From Actinosynnema sp. ALI-1.44 (GTDB lineage Bacteria; Actinomycetota; Actinomycetes; Mycobacteriales; Pseudonocardiaceae), in the NCBI RefSeq assembly GCF_001984155.1, contig NZ_MTQO01000032.1:124001-188000 (forward strand): a stretch of DNA of 64,000 bases. Reading direction: 5' to 3'. The translations under genes were made by a program, and so were the position numbers. Below the pieces are notes generated by a model. It saw nothing but the letters and a program-made list of their open reading frames with translations, did not search any database and was not told where the DNA came from. Positions within the stretch are counted from its first letter, which is position 1; each line of letters opens with the position of its first letter. This document shows positions 1 through 8,447 of this stretch, piece after piece.

Positions 1-2529
1 CTCGTCGCCCCGCTCGCCGAAGGCGGCCAGTTCGCCGCGCGCACGCTCGGCCCAGAGCTGCGCGCCGAGGCGCTCGAACGCGGACACCGCCGCCGCGAGA
101 TGAGCGCGGGCCTCGGTACGGCGGCGCTGGCGCCGCAGCCACTCGCCGTAGACCAGCTGGGTGCGGGCGCGCTCGTAGGGGCCGCCGTGCCGCTCCTGGA
201 GCCGCAACGCCTCGGCGTACAGCGCGTCGGCGTCGCCCTCGTCGGCCAGCAAGGCCCGGCACCGCAGGACGAGCCCGGTGGCGACCGGGCGGTCGACGTG
301 CTCAGCCCAGTGCCGGAACGCTGCCAGTGGTCCGTGGGCGCGTTCCGGCACGCCGCCGCGTACGGCTGCTTCCACCAGGTCCGGCACCGCCCGGACCAGG
401 AGGTCGCGGCTGGCAGGTCCCCGGGACACTCGTTCGAGCCGGTCGACCGCGTCCCCGAACCGCCGGGCGGAGAGGTCGAGCATCCCGAGACCCCAGTCCG
501 CGATCTCGGCATTGACCTGGTGCCGGGCTCGGGCGCGCGGGAGCACCTCCTCGGCAAGAGCCCGGCAGCGTGGCTCGTCACCCGACACGGCGTGTAACCA
601 CACCTCCACCGACCGGTGTGCCAGGAGTTCGGTCGTGTTCCCGAGTTCGGCGCTCACGGACGCGCCTTCCGCCACACACGCGCGGGCGTCCGCGAAATCG
701 CCGCGCAACAGCCGCGCCACGGCGAGCACGTTCAGGGTGTACGGGACCCACCCCAACGCCCCGGCAGCCCGCACCTCGGCCAGCATGTCCTCGGTCCCGG
801 CGATGACGCCGTCGTCGTCGGCGATCATGAGCCCGCCGAACCCGGCGGTGATGCGGTGCATCAGGTCGTTCCCGCCGTTGCGCGTGGCGGTGTGGAGATC
901 ACGCATCGGGCCGACGGCCAGCTCCGGGCGTCCGGCGAAGAGCTCCGCCCATCCGAGCAGGGCAGCGACAACCGGTGCCCAGTGCTTCGGCGGGGTGAAC
1001 CCGCGCATCAGATCCGCCGCACGCTGCAGCAGGTCGTGCGCCGCTCCGTGCCGGGCGGCGTGCACGGCCTCGTAGAGCGTGAGCGCGGCGCGCTCCGGAT
1101 CGGTGTCGCGCACCAACTCGGCGGCCTCGAGCGTCAGCTCCGCGTCGGCCCGCGGCGAGGTGCGTTCGTACTCCACGGCACCACGGGTGTAGATGGCATC
1201 GGCCCGGACGCCGGTGTCGGAGGTGAGCGCGAGCGCTTCGGCCGCCAGCCGGGCGGCGCGGTCGGCCTTGCCCGCGTCGAACGCGGCCTGGCTGGCCCGG
1301 ACGATGCGCCGGGCCTTCAGCTCCCGGTCGGCACTGAGCCGGCCTGCGCGTTCGTAGGCAGCGCACACCGCCATCGCGCCACCTCGGTGCCAGGCCCGCT
1401 CGGCCACGCCTTCGAATTCGGCGGCCACCGCCTCGTCGGGTTTGGTGGTGGCAGCGGCGAGGTGCCACGCCCGGCGGTCGGCATCGGCGTCCGCGCGCAG
1501 CGCCTCGGCGTACGCGCGGTGTACCTCGATCCGCAGGTGCAGCGGCGCGTCCTGGTAGGCGGCTGCCCGGACCAGGGGGTGGCGGAACGCGATCCGGCTG
1601 TCGATCCGGACCAGCCGGTCGCGTTCGGCGGGCGCCAGGTCGCCGGCGGCGCCACCGAGGGATTCGATCACGTGCAGGATCGTCGAAAGGGGCGCCGCCG
1701 TGTCGGCTGCCGCCACCAGAAGCGCCCGCTGGGTGGGGCCGGGAAGCTCCACGATCTGGTGGCGGAACGCCTCCTGCACGCGGCGGGTCACCGGCAGCGG
1801 GCCGACCTGCTCGGCCGGGTCGGACTCGTCGACATCGCGGGCCGCGAGCCGCGACAACCCGAGCTCGATGATCGCAAGGGGATTGCCGCCGGACTCGGCG
1901 AGAACCCTGGTCCGCACCCGATCGGCGAGGTCCGGTGCGTGGTCGTCGAGCAGCCGGGCGGCTTCGGGCGCGGCGAGGCCGGGCAGATCCACGACATCGA
2001 CGCCCGCGATCACGAACGGCATCGACGTCTCGCGCACCGCGAACAGCACCGCGATCGGGTCGGCCACGAAGCGGCGGGCCGCGAACAGCAGCGCCTCCAC
2101 GGAACCCTGGTCGAGCCATTGCAGGTCGTCGACCACGCACAGCAGCGGGGAATCCTCGGCCAGGGCGGCGAGCAACGACAGAGTGCCCGCGGAGATCAGG
2201 AACCGGTTGGCTTCGTCTCCCTCGGCCAGGCCGAAAGCGCACCGCAGCGCCGTGGCCTGCGGAGCGGGCAGGGCGTCCAACCGATCCAAGTGCGGGAACA
2301 GGAGTTGGTGCAGGCCGCCGTACGCCAGCACGGAGTCGGACTCGATCCCAGCCCCGCGGACCACCTGCATGCCCTCGGCTTCGGCGATCGACACAGCGCG
2401 GTCGAGAAGGACCGTTTTCCCGATTCCCGCTGCGCCCCGCAGCCCCAACGCCCCGCTGCGCTCGTCGCGCGCATCCGCCAGCAGGCGCTGAACCCGCGCC
2501 TGCTCGACGTCCCTTCCCACCAGCGACAT
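1..2529 (-). CDS. LuxR-family ATP-binding transcriptional regulator, C-terminus outside window
   Basis: A large regulator of the LAL/LuxR ATPase type. The visible 843 residues begin with a P-loop NTPase: Walker A GAAGIGKT at residues 32-39 and a Walker B-like LLCVVDDLQW near 129-138. A long helical, TPR-like region follows, as in MalT-type regulators. The C-terminal LuxR DNA-binding domain expected for the family would lie beyond base 1 and is not seen. The ATG at 2529 is the only sensible start, because an in-frame TAG lies four codons upstream, and GGTGA precedes it. A 12-bp tandem repeat sits about 100 bp upstream. The effector and target genes cannot be told from the sequence. Confidence 0.88.
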   Translation of the reverse strand, partial: MSLVGRDVEQARVQRLLADARDERSGALGLRGAAGIGKTVLLDRAVSIAEAEGMQVVRGAGIESDSVLAYGGLHQLLFPHLDRLDALPAPQATALRCAFGLAEGDEANRFLISAGTLSLLAALAEDSPLLCVVDDLQWLDQGSVEALLFAARRFVADPIAVLFAVRETSMPFVIAGVDVVDLPGLAAPEAARLLDDHAPDLADRVRTRVLAESGGNPLAIIELGLSRLAARDVDESDPAEQVGPLPVTRRVQEAFRHQIVELPGPTQRALLVAAADTAAPLSTILHVIESLGGAAGDLAPAERDRLVRIDSRIAFRHPLVRAAAYQDAPLHLRIEVHRAYAEALRADADADRRAWHLAAATTKPDEAVAAEFEGVAERAWHRGGAMAVCAAYERAGRLSADRELKARRIVRASQAAFDAGKADRAARLAAEALALTSDTGVRADAIYTRGAVEYERTSPRADAELTLEAAELVRDTDPERAALTLYEAVHAARHGAAHDLLQRAADLMRGFTPPKHWAPVVAALLGWAELFAGRPELAVGPMRDLHTATRNGGNDLMHRITAGFGGLMIADDDGVIAGTEDMLAEVRAAGALGWVPYTLNVLAVARLLRGDFADARACVAEGASVSAELGNTTELLAHRSVEVWLHAVSGDEPRCRALAEEVLPRARARHQVNAEIADWGLGMLDLSARRFGDAVDRLERVSRGPASRDLLVRAVPDLVEAAVRGGVPERAHGPLAAFRHWAEHVDRPVATGLVLRCRALLADEGDADALYAEALRLQERHGGPYERARTQLVYGEWLRRQRRRTEARAHLAAAVSAFERLGAQLWAERARGELAAFGERGDE

Positions 2530-2625
2530 GCGGTCACCCTAAATGGACGGTGCGAACTCGGTCCCTGCGAGGCTGGATGGCAAGAACCTCGATCGACATC
2601 GAGCGGAGGCCACAGTCGACACAAT

Positions 2626-2673
2626 GGACTGACCGGCGGACTGACCGGCGGACTGACCGGCGGACTGACCGGC
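2626..2673. repeat. Four perfect 12-bp tandem repeats
   Basis: The unit GGACTGACCGGC occurs four times head to tail without mismatch. Degenerate copies follow (GGGTTCGCCGGT, GGACTCGCC) to about 2694. It lies in the 262-bp gap between the EthD-like gene and the start of the LuxR-type regulator, both on the minus strand, so it falls in the likely leader or promoter of the regulator. No convincing gene runs through it. Confidence 0.85.
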
Positions 2674-2791
2674 GGGTTCGCCGGTGGACTCGCCGCCGGA
2701 GCAACCAACCCCTCCACCACGTTCGCGCTCGCGGTCGGAAAACCGACTCTGCCGAAGTGAGTGCGTTCGATCGTGTCGGCGAAGTGATGGC

Positions 2792-3103
2792 TCAGCCGGT
2801 GACGTCCCGCACCGGATAGTCGATGACGACCACACCGCCGGTGGCGTAGTTGGCGACATCGGCGGCCACCTGCTGGCCTTCCGGAGACGACCTCGCCGCG
2901 GCCAGTGCCGCAGCGTCAGCGAACTCGGCTTGGAAGACCGCGAAGTACGGAGACTGTCCCCGCATAGCTGCCACGTCGAAGCTGTAGTGCCATCCGAGCA
3001 GGCCGGGCATGAGTGCGACCAGCGGGAGGTGGTGGTTCACGTAGTAGTCGCGGAAGTGGTCGGGATCGGCGGGCTCGGGATACAGGACAACCAACTTGTG
3101 CAT
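2792..3103 (-). CDS. EthD-domain protein
   Basis: A 103-residue single-domain protein of the EthD family (dimeric alpha/beta-barrel fold). Diagnostic features are the start HKLVVLYPEPADPDHFRDYY, the NHHLPL segment near residues 23-28, and a C-terminal half containing PYFAVFQAEF. EthD proteins are small ferredoxin-like enzymes or accessory proteins; their chemistry is often unknown. The ATG at 3103 follows AAAGGA at about 7 bases. It is divergent from the HxlR regulator with a 125-bp gap, so the HxlR protein may control it; this is inferred from arrangement only. Confidence 0.88.
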   Translation of the reverse strand: MHKLVVLYPEPADPDHFRDYYVNHHLPLVALMPGLLGWHYSFDVAAMRGQSPYFAVFQAEFADAAALAAARSSPEGQQVAADVANYATGGVVVIDYPVRDVTG

Positions 3104-3228
3104 GTTCGGTTCCTTTGTGCGTGTGGAGGTGCAGGGGTATCAAGCCGCCCGTGTGATTCGGAAATCGAAGCGGCCGCCGGTGAGGCTACTGTGTCGGATA
3201 CCGAAGCATCAAGAGGGGCGGACAGACG

Positions 3229-3573
3229 ATGACGATGCCCAGGCCAGGGCAGCCGGTACGAGGATCGAGTACCGGCCGTCCGCTGATGGCCGCCCTGGAC
3301 CTGTTCGGCCGCCGCTGGAACCTGCGCATCATCTGGGAGCTTCAGCACGGACCCGTCGGCTTCCGTGCGCTGCAACAGCGCTGCGACAACATGTCCTCCA
3401 GCGTGCTGCGGCAGCGGCTGACCGAGCTCCTCGACGCGCAGCTCGTGGCGCAAGGGCCGGACACGACCTATGCCCTGACCGAACTCGGCCACGGCGTCTA
3501 CCTGGCGCTGCGCCCACTCGCCCGCTGGTCCGGCGAATGGGCCGCGAAACTGGCCGAGGACGGCGACGCGTAG
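3229..3573 (+). CDS. HxlR-family winged-helix regulator
   Basis: A 114-residue HxlR regulator. The segment LDLFGRRWNLRIIWEL at about residues 23-38 is the family signature, followed by GPVGFRALQQRCDNMSSSVLRQRL for the recognition helix and a wing near residues 75-90. Length is normal. AGGGG lies about 9 bases before the ATG. These repressors often sense redox state or small electrophiles. This one has a single Cys (in the RCDNMSS segment) that could be a sensor, which is inference. It is divergent from the EthD-like gene, its most likely target. Confidence 0.92.
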   Translation: MTMPRPGQPVRGSSTGRPLMAALDLFGRRWNLRIIWELQHGPVGFRALQQRCDNMSSSVLRQRLTELLDAQLVAQGPDTTYALTELGHGVYLALRPLARWSGEWAAKLAEDGDA

Positions 3574-3619
3574 CGCCGCTCGGCGGCCGCAACCGACCTC
3601 GACGACCCGTCACCGCCCC

Positions 3620-3637
3620 CTCCCTCAAGCGAGGGAG
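3620..3637 (+). terminator. Hairpin after the HxlR gene
   Basis: CTCCCTC-AAGC-GAGGGAG is a perfect 7-bp stem with a 4-base loop, 47 bases after the HxlR stop. No T-run follows, so it is a possible rho-independent-like terminator of the GC-rich actinomycete type, or simply a stable hairpin. Confidence 0.4.
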
Positions 3638-3695
3638 CAGCGCCTCCGTCAAGCGCGGGAGGATCACCACGCCCGCGCTCAGCGGGCCCTTCCCG

Positions 3696-4697
3696 GTGGG
3701 CACCACCGACCTGCACCTGGTGGACAACGCCCGCCAGGACCCGTGGCGACCAGCCGGGAAGCGCGAGCTGATGGTCACCGTCACCTACCCCGCCAAGCGC
3801 GGAGGGCAGCGCACCGACTGGATGACCCACGGCGTGGCCCCTCGCCTCGACGCGCTGGCGTCCGGTCCGGACCTGCTCGACCTGCCCACCGGCACGGTCG
3901 ACTGGGCCGGTTCGCTGCGGCAGGCGCGCACCGGAGCCGCCGCCGACCGTTCGCAAGACTGGCCCGTGGTGGTGTTCTCACACGGCTACGGCGGCGCCCG
4001 GGAGCTCAACGCGACGCTGACCGACGACCTCTCCAGCCGGGGCTACGTCGTCGCGTCGATCTCGCACACCGGCGAGGCAGCGGCGGTGGAGTTCCCCGAC
4101 GGCCGGGTCATCCCGAGTGCGGTCGACCAGCAGCACGACCCGCAAGGCAAGCTCGCGCTGGACACCCGGGTCGCCGACAGCCGGTTCGTGCTCGACCAAC
4201 TCACCAGACTGGAACGCGGCGCGAACCCCGACGCCGAACACGACCCGCTGCCGCGTGGCTTGACCGGCTCACTGGACCTGGACCGCGTCGGCATCTACGG
4301 CCACTCCTACGGCGGCTTCACCGCCGCGGAGACGATGTACCACGACCGCCGGTTCGGCGCGGGCTTCAACATCGACGGCTCGATGGCCTGGGACATCGAC
4401 GGCTACGGCGAAGCGGTCAGACACGGCCTGGACCGACCGTTCATGCTTGTCAACGGCGACCTGGTGGACCCGGGTACAGGGGAGGTCTTCCACCACTCGC
4501 ACCTCGACACCCGGCTGGACCCGACGTGGGGCGCGTTCTGGTCCAAGCAGCACGCCTGGAAACGTGACCTGCACTTCGACCACAGCACCCACTACAGCTT
4601 CACCGACCTCCAGATCGCCGCGCCCCAGCTCACCTCCAACGCGGTCACCACCTACACGAAGACGCCGCTGTACAACGTGAAAGCCAAGGACTGGTAA
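3696..4697 (+). CDS. PAF-acetylhydrolase-like alpha/beta hydrolase, no visible signal peptide
   Basis: An alpha/beta hydrolase resembling the platelet-activating-factor acetylhydrolase/lipase group. The N-terminal VGTTDLHLVDNARQDPW, the oxyanion region VVVFSHGYGG, the nucleophile elbow GHSYGG and a C-terminal HSTHYS with the likely catalytic His are all visible. Homologues of this type are usually secreted with an N-terminal signal peptide. Here the frame upstream of the homologous region is charged and has no hydrophobic stretch and no ATG with a ribosome binding site. The GTG at 3696 is the first plausible start near the homologous boundary, but it lacks a clear SD sequence. Either the start is atypical or the 5' end was lost. 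The reading frame itself is intact to the stop. Confidence 0.72.
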   Translation: MGTTDLHLVDNARQDPWRPAGKRELMVTVTYPAKRGGQRTDWMTHGVAPRLDALASGPDLLDLPTGTVDWAGSLRQARTGAAADRSQDWPVVVFSHGYGGARELNATLTDDLSSRGYVVASISHTGEAAAVEFPDGRVIPSAVDQQHDPQGKLALDTRVADSRFVLDQLTRLERGANPDAEHDPLPRGLTGSLDLDRVGIYGHSYGGFTAAETMYHDRRFGAGFNIDGSMAWDIDGYGEAVRHGLDRPFMLVNGDLVDPGTGEVFHHSHLDTRLDPTWGAFWSKQHAWKRDLHFDHSTHYSFTDLQIAAPQLTSNAVTTYTKTPLYNVKAKDW

Positions 4698-4808
4698 CGA
4701 CATCAGTCCCTGACGAGCACGCTTCGGCCGGGTCGCTCGGCGCCTCGATGTACCCGGATCGACCTGGCGTTGGAGGAATGTACGTCTGACAGCTGGGAAA
4801 GTGACCTG

Positions 4809-5242
4809 ATGTTCTGGATCTACCTGCGTGTTGTCAGCGACTCGTTGCCGCCTGAGGAGATCACGAGTGCGCTGGCCGTTGAGCCTGACTGGGCCCACGC
4901 GAAGGGAAGCAAGCGGCACCCGCACGCAACCCCGAGGGCGTTCACGACTTGGGCCAGAGAGGTGACCGGCGGGCGCCGCGACGAGCATCCCATGGAGTTC
5001 GGGGGTGTGATCACAGGCTGGGGTATGCCTTTTGCGAAGGCCCTCGCTGGGCTGGCCGACCGTGGTGAAGCCACCGCGGGCTTGACGATCGTGCAGGAAG
5101 TTCGCGATATCGACAGTCCACAGCAGAAGGGACTCTGGCTGACCAGGACGCGATCGCCTGGCTGGCGGCCGCTCGAGCAGCGCTGGACATCGACCAGTAC
5201 ATCTTTCATGAGTGTCAGGAGAGCCTGTCACCTCACGACTGA
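4809..5242 (+). pseudogene. DUF4279 gene with a frameshift
   Basis: The ATG at 4809 opens FWIYLRVVSDSLPPEEITSA, the typical start of a DUF4279 protein, and the frame follows the family up to about residue 105 (TIVQEVRDIDS). From about 5126 the homologous sequence continues in a different frame: EGTLADQDAIAWLAAARAAL and then DIDQYIFHEC, ending at the TGA at 5240-5242. The C-terminal LDIDQY matches the family's usual ending. The original frame instead runs into unrelated sequence to about 5336. One base appears missing (or two added) around 5110-5130. It is either a real frameshift mutation or a sequencing error. DUF4279 proteins have no assigned function, though several are immunity-like. Confidence 0.75.
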
Positions 5243-5543
5243 TCAACACAGTCCGAGCCTGCATCGCAAGGCAACACCAAGCAGGGATCTTGGGCATGGC
5301 ACCCTGCGCCCGTCTCCGGAACGGTTCCGCCGATGAGTTTGACGGCGGTGCTGGGACCAGGTGCCATTGCCACCGCGCCCCCGGCAGCGCCGATGTCATG
5401 GCGGACGGATCTTTGGATGCTTGGCGTTCGGGCTCGCGGCGGGCACGGTCCAGCACGGTGTCGCTGAGCGGTTGGGTCCTTGGTCCGCTGTGGACGCGAA
5501 ACGCTCATCGGCGCGGTTCACGGTCGGCTCGACGTGTGTGGCT
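5243..5543. other. Intergenic stretch without a recognisable gene
   Basis: About 300 bases between the broken DUF4279 gene and the response regulator. Short open frames exist on both strands, but none has a ribosome binding site, a recognisable motif or convincing codon bias. No clear terminator or repeat was seen. Confidence 0.5.
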
Positions 5544-6218
5544 TCACTCGGCGACGACCAGTCCTACCCGGTAGGCAAGGACAACTGCCTGCACGCGGTC
5601 ACGCAGATCGAGTTTGGTCAGGATCCGGGAGACGTAGGTCTTCACGGTTTCCGTGGTGATACACAGCTTCTCGGCGATCTCCGCGTTCGACAGGCCCGCG
5701 GCGATCTGTTCGAGCACTTCGAGTTCCCGGCGAGCGAGGGTCTGCCGGACGTGGTCCCGGCCAGAGTGGGTGGTGTCGGTGGGTCGCAGGCGCTCGGCGA
5801 AATGACCGATCAGGGTACGAGTGACCGCCGGGGCCACCAGCGATTCCCCGGCGGCGACAGTACGCACGCCCTTGATCAGTTCCGCCGGTGGCGCGTCCTT
5901 GAGCAGGAACCCGCTGGCGCCGGCTTTGAGCGCCTCGTAGACGTATTCGTCGACGTTGAAAGTGGTGACCACCAACACTTTCGCCGGGTTGTCCACGCCG
6001 GGCCCGGCCAGCCGGCGAGTGGCCTCGATACCGTCGAGGACGGGCATGCGAATGTCCATCACCACGACGTCCGGGCGCAACCGCAGCGTCTCCTCGAGAG
6101 CCTGCCTGCCGTCCGCGGCCTCGCCGACGACCTCCATGTCCGGTTGCGCCGAGAAGATCGTGGTGTACCCGGCGCGCACCAGTTCCTGGTCCTCACACAC
6201 CAGAACCCGGACAGTCAT
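5544..6218 (-). CDS. NarL/FixJ-family response regulator
   Basis: A 224-residue two-component response regulator. The receiver domain spans about 1-120, with phospho-acceptor Asp55 in VVVMDIRMP, acidic residues near 10-11 and Lys in FLLKDAPP. A LuxR-type HTH spans about 155-215 (ELEVLEQIAAGLSNAEIAEK...TVKTYVSRILTKL). It starts 2 bases after the stop of the sensor kinase and ends the operon CPBP protease - kinase - regulator. It should bind DNA when phosphorylated by that kinase. The target is unknown; autoregulation of the operon, including the protease, is likely but inferred. Confidence 0.95.
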   Translation of the reverse strand: MTVRVLVCEDQELVRAGYTTIFSAQPDMEVVGEAADGRQALEETLRLRPDVVVMDIRMPVLDGIEATRRLAGPGVDNPAKVLVVTTFNVDEYVYEALKAGASGFLLKDAPPAELIKGVRTVAAGESLVAPAVTRTLIGHFAERLRPTDTTHSGRDHVRQTLARRELEVLEQIAAGLSNAEIAEKLCITTETVKTYVSRILTKLDLRDRVQAVVLAYRVGLVVAE

Positions 6219-6220
6219 GC

Positions 6221-7363
6221 CTACCTCCGTGACGGGATGAGAGCGTGCACCCGGAATCCGCCTTCTGGCCGGGCCGCGGCCACCAGTTCACCACCGAGCA
6301 TCCGTACCCGCTCCCGCAGCCCACTCAGGCCGCGCCCGCCCGACCCGACCGCAGGCGCGCCTGCGGAGGTCCCGTCCGTCGTCACCTCGATCTCGATCCG
6401 GTCGTCGTGATCGTCGATCTCGACCCGGGTCAGGTGTCCCGTCGCGTACTTCATCGCGTTGGTCAGCGCTTCCTGCACCACCCGGTACGCCGCCAGTTCG
6501 ATGTCGACGGGGTGCTCCCGCTGGTCGCCCCGCCTGTTCAGGTCGACCGGCTGACCGGACAACCGGGCGTGCTCGACGAGGTCGCTGACCCGGCCCAGGG
6601 TCGGCGACCGGTCGGCCCTCGCCGAGTCACCCGTCGCCTCGAGCACGCCGAGCAGGTGACGCAGTTCCGTCAACGCCCGGCGACCCGTGTCGCTGATGGC
6701 GTTGAGCCCTTTCTCCACGTGGTCCGGCGCCGAGTCGAGCAGGAACTGCGCCGCGTCCGCCTGGACGACCATCGCGGTCACGTGGTGGGTCACCACATCG
6801 TGCAGGTCCCGGGCGATACGGGCCCGCTCTCCGGCGGTCGCCACCTCGACACTCAGTCGACGGTTCTCCGCCTCCTCGGCCCGCCACCGGCGCATCGCGG
6901 TCCCGGCCATCCACATCACCATCAGACTCAGGTAGAAAACGACGAAGACTTGGAGCTGACTGGGCGAACCCAGCAGGTGCAACGTGATCGCCAGCCCGGT
7001 GTAGCCCGCGATCGCTGTCGCCGCTGTGACCCGGCGGTACCGGACCTGGTGCGCCCCGACCGTGAAGAGCGCCAGGTAGAACCCGATGCCGGCGATGGTG
7101 TCCGGGTAGCCGAACGACTGATGCAGTGCGAAGGCGATACCGGTGACCGCCAGACAGCCGGCCGGCCAGCGCCGTCTGATCGCCAGCGGCGCAGCTTGTG
7201 CGACGACCAGCACAAGCGCGAGCGCGTCAACCGGGCGTTTCGGCAGGTCACCGAGCTGAGGGCCGACGGCCGCCACGGTCGGTACGAACGCCAGAGCCGT
7301 GAGAACCAGCGCAAACGCACAATCCTTGGTGGGCGCGGACAGTCTCTGCCACCATAAGAGCAT
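6221..7363 (-). CDS. Sensor histidine kinase (HisKA_3 family)
   Basis: A 380-residue membrane sensor kinase. The N-terminal half holds about five hydrophobic segments (residues 15-155). The dimerisation/phospho-acceptor region has the HisKA_3 signature ARIARDLHDVVTHHV with His188. The HATPase domain shows the N box AYRVVQEALTNAMKYA and the G box GGRGLSGLRERV. The ATG at 7363 was chosen because a longer in-frame extension would overlap the CPBP gene and has no ribosome binding site. Its partner is the response regulator immediately downstream. There is no extracellular loop of size, so it probably senses an intramembrane or membrane-stress signal, as with LiaS/DesK-type kinases (inference). 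Confidence 0.93.
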   Translation of the reverse strand: MLLWWQRLSAPTKDCAFALVLTALAFVPTVAAVGPQLGDLPKRPVDALALVLVVAQAAPLAIRRRWPAGCLAVTGIAFALHQSFGYPDTIAGIGFYLALFTVGAHQVRYRRVTAATAIAGYTGLAITLHLLGSPSQLQVFVVFYLSLMVMWMAGTAMRRWRAEEAENRRLSVEVATAGERARIARDLHDVVTHHVTAMVVQADAAQFLLDSAPDHVEKGLNAISDTGRRALTELRHLLGVLEATGDSARADRSPTLGRVSDLVEHARLSGQPVDLNRRGDQREHPVDIELAAYRVVQEALTNAMKYATGHLTRVEIDDHDDRIEIEVTTDGTSAGAPAVGSGGRGLSGLRERVRMLGGELVAAARPEGGFRVHALIPSRR

Positions 7364-7379
7364 CGCGCGAGCGTACTGG

Positions 7380-8228
7380 TCAGGCCACGGCATTGAACCG
7401 GCGCTGGATCTGCCCGGTGCGGGCGGCGCGGCGCAGCAGGACAACGGTGGGCACAACGCAGACCAGCAGCGCGATCAGGCTCGCCTCGGGTCCGAAGATG
7501 CCACCGGTCAGCACGGCCGGACCAGACAGCGTGGTCCGCAGCAGCCCGTGCGACGCCTCGGCCGAGCCGGAGATCGCGACGCCGAAGACGCCGGCCTGGG
7601 TGAAGTTCCAGGCGAAGTGCAGGCCGATCGACAGCCACAGCGAACGGGTCGCGACATAGGCGGCGGTCGTCAGGACCCCGCCCGTCAGGGCGATCGACAG
7701 CACGCCCCACAGCGTCGCGTCGGCGTTGATCGAGTGCGTCAGACCGAAGATCAGTGACGACAGGATCAGCGCGATCACCGTTCCGGTGCGTTCCTCCATG
7801 ATCCGGAACAGCACGCCGCGGAACAGCACCTCTTCGGTGACCGCGATGCTCGCCGTCAACCCGGCAGTGCCGAGGCAGCCCCAGACCGAGCCCCACGACA
7901 TGTCCTGCCAGCCGCCGAACATCCCGATCAGCAGGATCAGCAGGACGAACAGCCCGGACCCGAGCAACGCCCCACGCCGCAGCTGGGACCACACCCGCAC
8001 CGCGGCGAGTTCGGGGATATCCGCCCGCTGCTCCACGACCTGCGACAGCTTGCGATAACCGGCCACAACAGCGATGACGCAGCCAATCCCCAACGGCAGG
8101 GCGAGCAGCACAACCGGCGACACCAGCTGCATGATCACCGCGTTCGCCAGCATCACGATGGTGAACGTGACCAGCAGCACGGGTAACCGATACCTGCGCA
8201 GCCGCCCGACTTCCTTCGACAGAACCAT
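7380..8228 (-). CDS. CPBP-family intramembrane glutamic endopeptidase
   Basis: A 282-residue multipass membrane protein with the CPBP (ABI, Rce1-like) motifs: EEVLFRG at residues 132-138 (paired Glu and Arg), FGLTH, and LHFAWN. These residues form the active site in Rce1-type proteases. About eight hydrophobic segments are visible. The ATG at 8228 is preceded by GAGAGGACGAGG, a strong SD region. It leads a three-gene operon with a histidine kinase and response regulator (16-base and 2-base gaps), which suggests the protease acts in or upstream of the same signalling route, for instance by processing a membrane signal; that role is inferred. Confidence 0.92.
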   Translation of the reverse strand: MVLSKEVGRLRRYRLPVLLVTFTIVMLANAVIMQLVSPVVLLALPLGIGCVIAVVAGYRKLSQVVEQRADIPELAAVRVWSQLRRGALLGSGLFVLLILLIGMFGGWQDMSWGSVWGCLGTAGLTASIAVTEEVLFRGVLFRIMEERTGTVIALILSSLIFGLTHSINADATLWGVLSIALTGGVLTTAAYVATRSLWLSIGLHFAWNFTQAGVFGVAISGSAEASHGLLRTTLSGPAVLTGGIFGPEASLIALLVCVVPTVVLLRRAARTGQIQRRFNAVA

Positions 8229-8447
8229 TGCCTCGTCCTCTCTGCGGTGATCTCTTTGTGTGACGCAGAGATTAGGAGGCCAGGCCAGCCATGGAATCCC
8301 GCTGGGAACAACAACCCGTGTAGCTCTCACGGGGGACAACAGCCCCCAGGTGCCACGGCAACCAGCCCAACACCCGTCCGGACGCCAACGTCCGCTCATG
8401 CCACAGAGCGCGAGCCTCATTGTTTTCAGCGCCGTCTGGAGTCGTGG

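Noticed and set aside
2626-2694. CRISPR array
   Set aside because: Repeats are 12 bp, contiguous, without spacers, and no cas genes are near.
616-2760. A 714-residue plus-strand open frame over the LuxR-type regulator
   Set aside because: It is antisense to a clear P-loop regulator, has Gly/Gln-rich low-complexity sequence and no homology or ribosome binding site; high-GC DNA gives such frames by chance.
5212-5574. A small plus-strand gene after the DUF4279 pseudogene
   Set aside because: No ribosome binding site, no recognised motif, and it overlaps the response regulator stop region.
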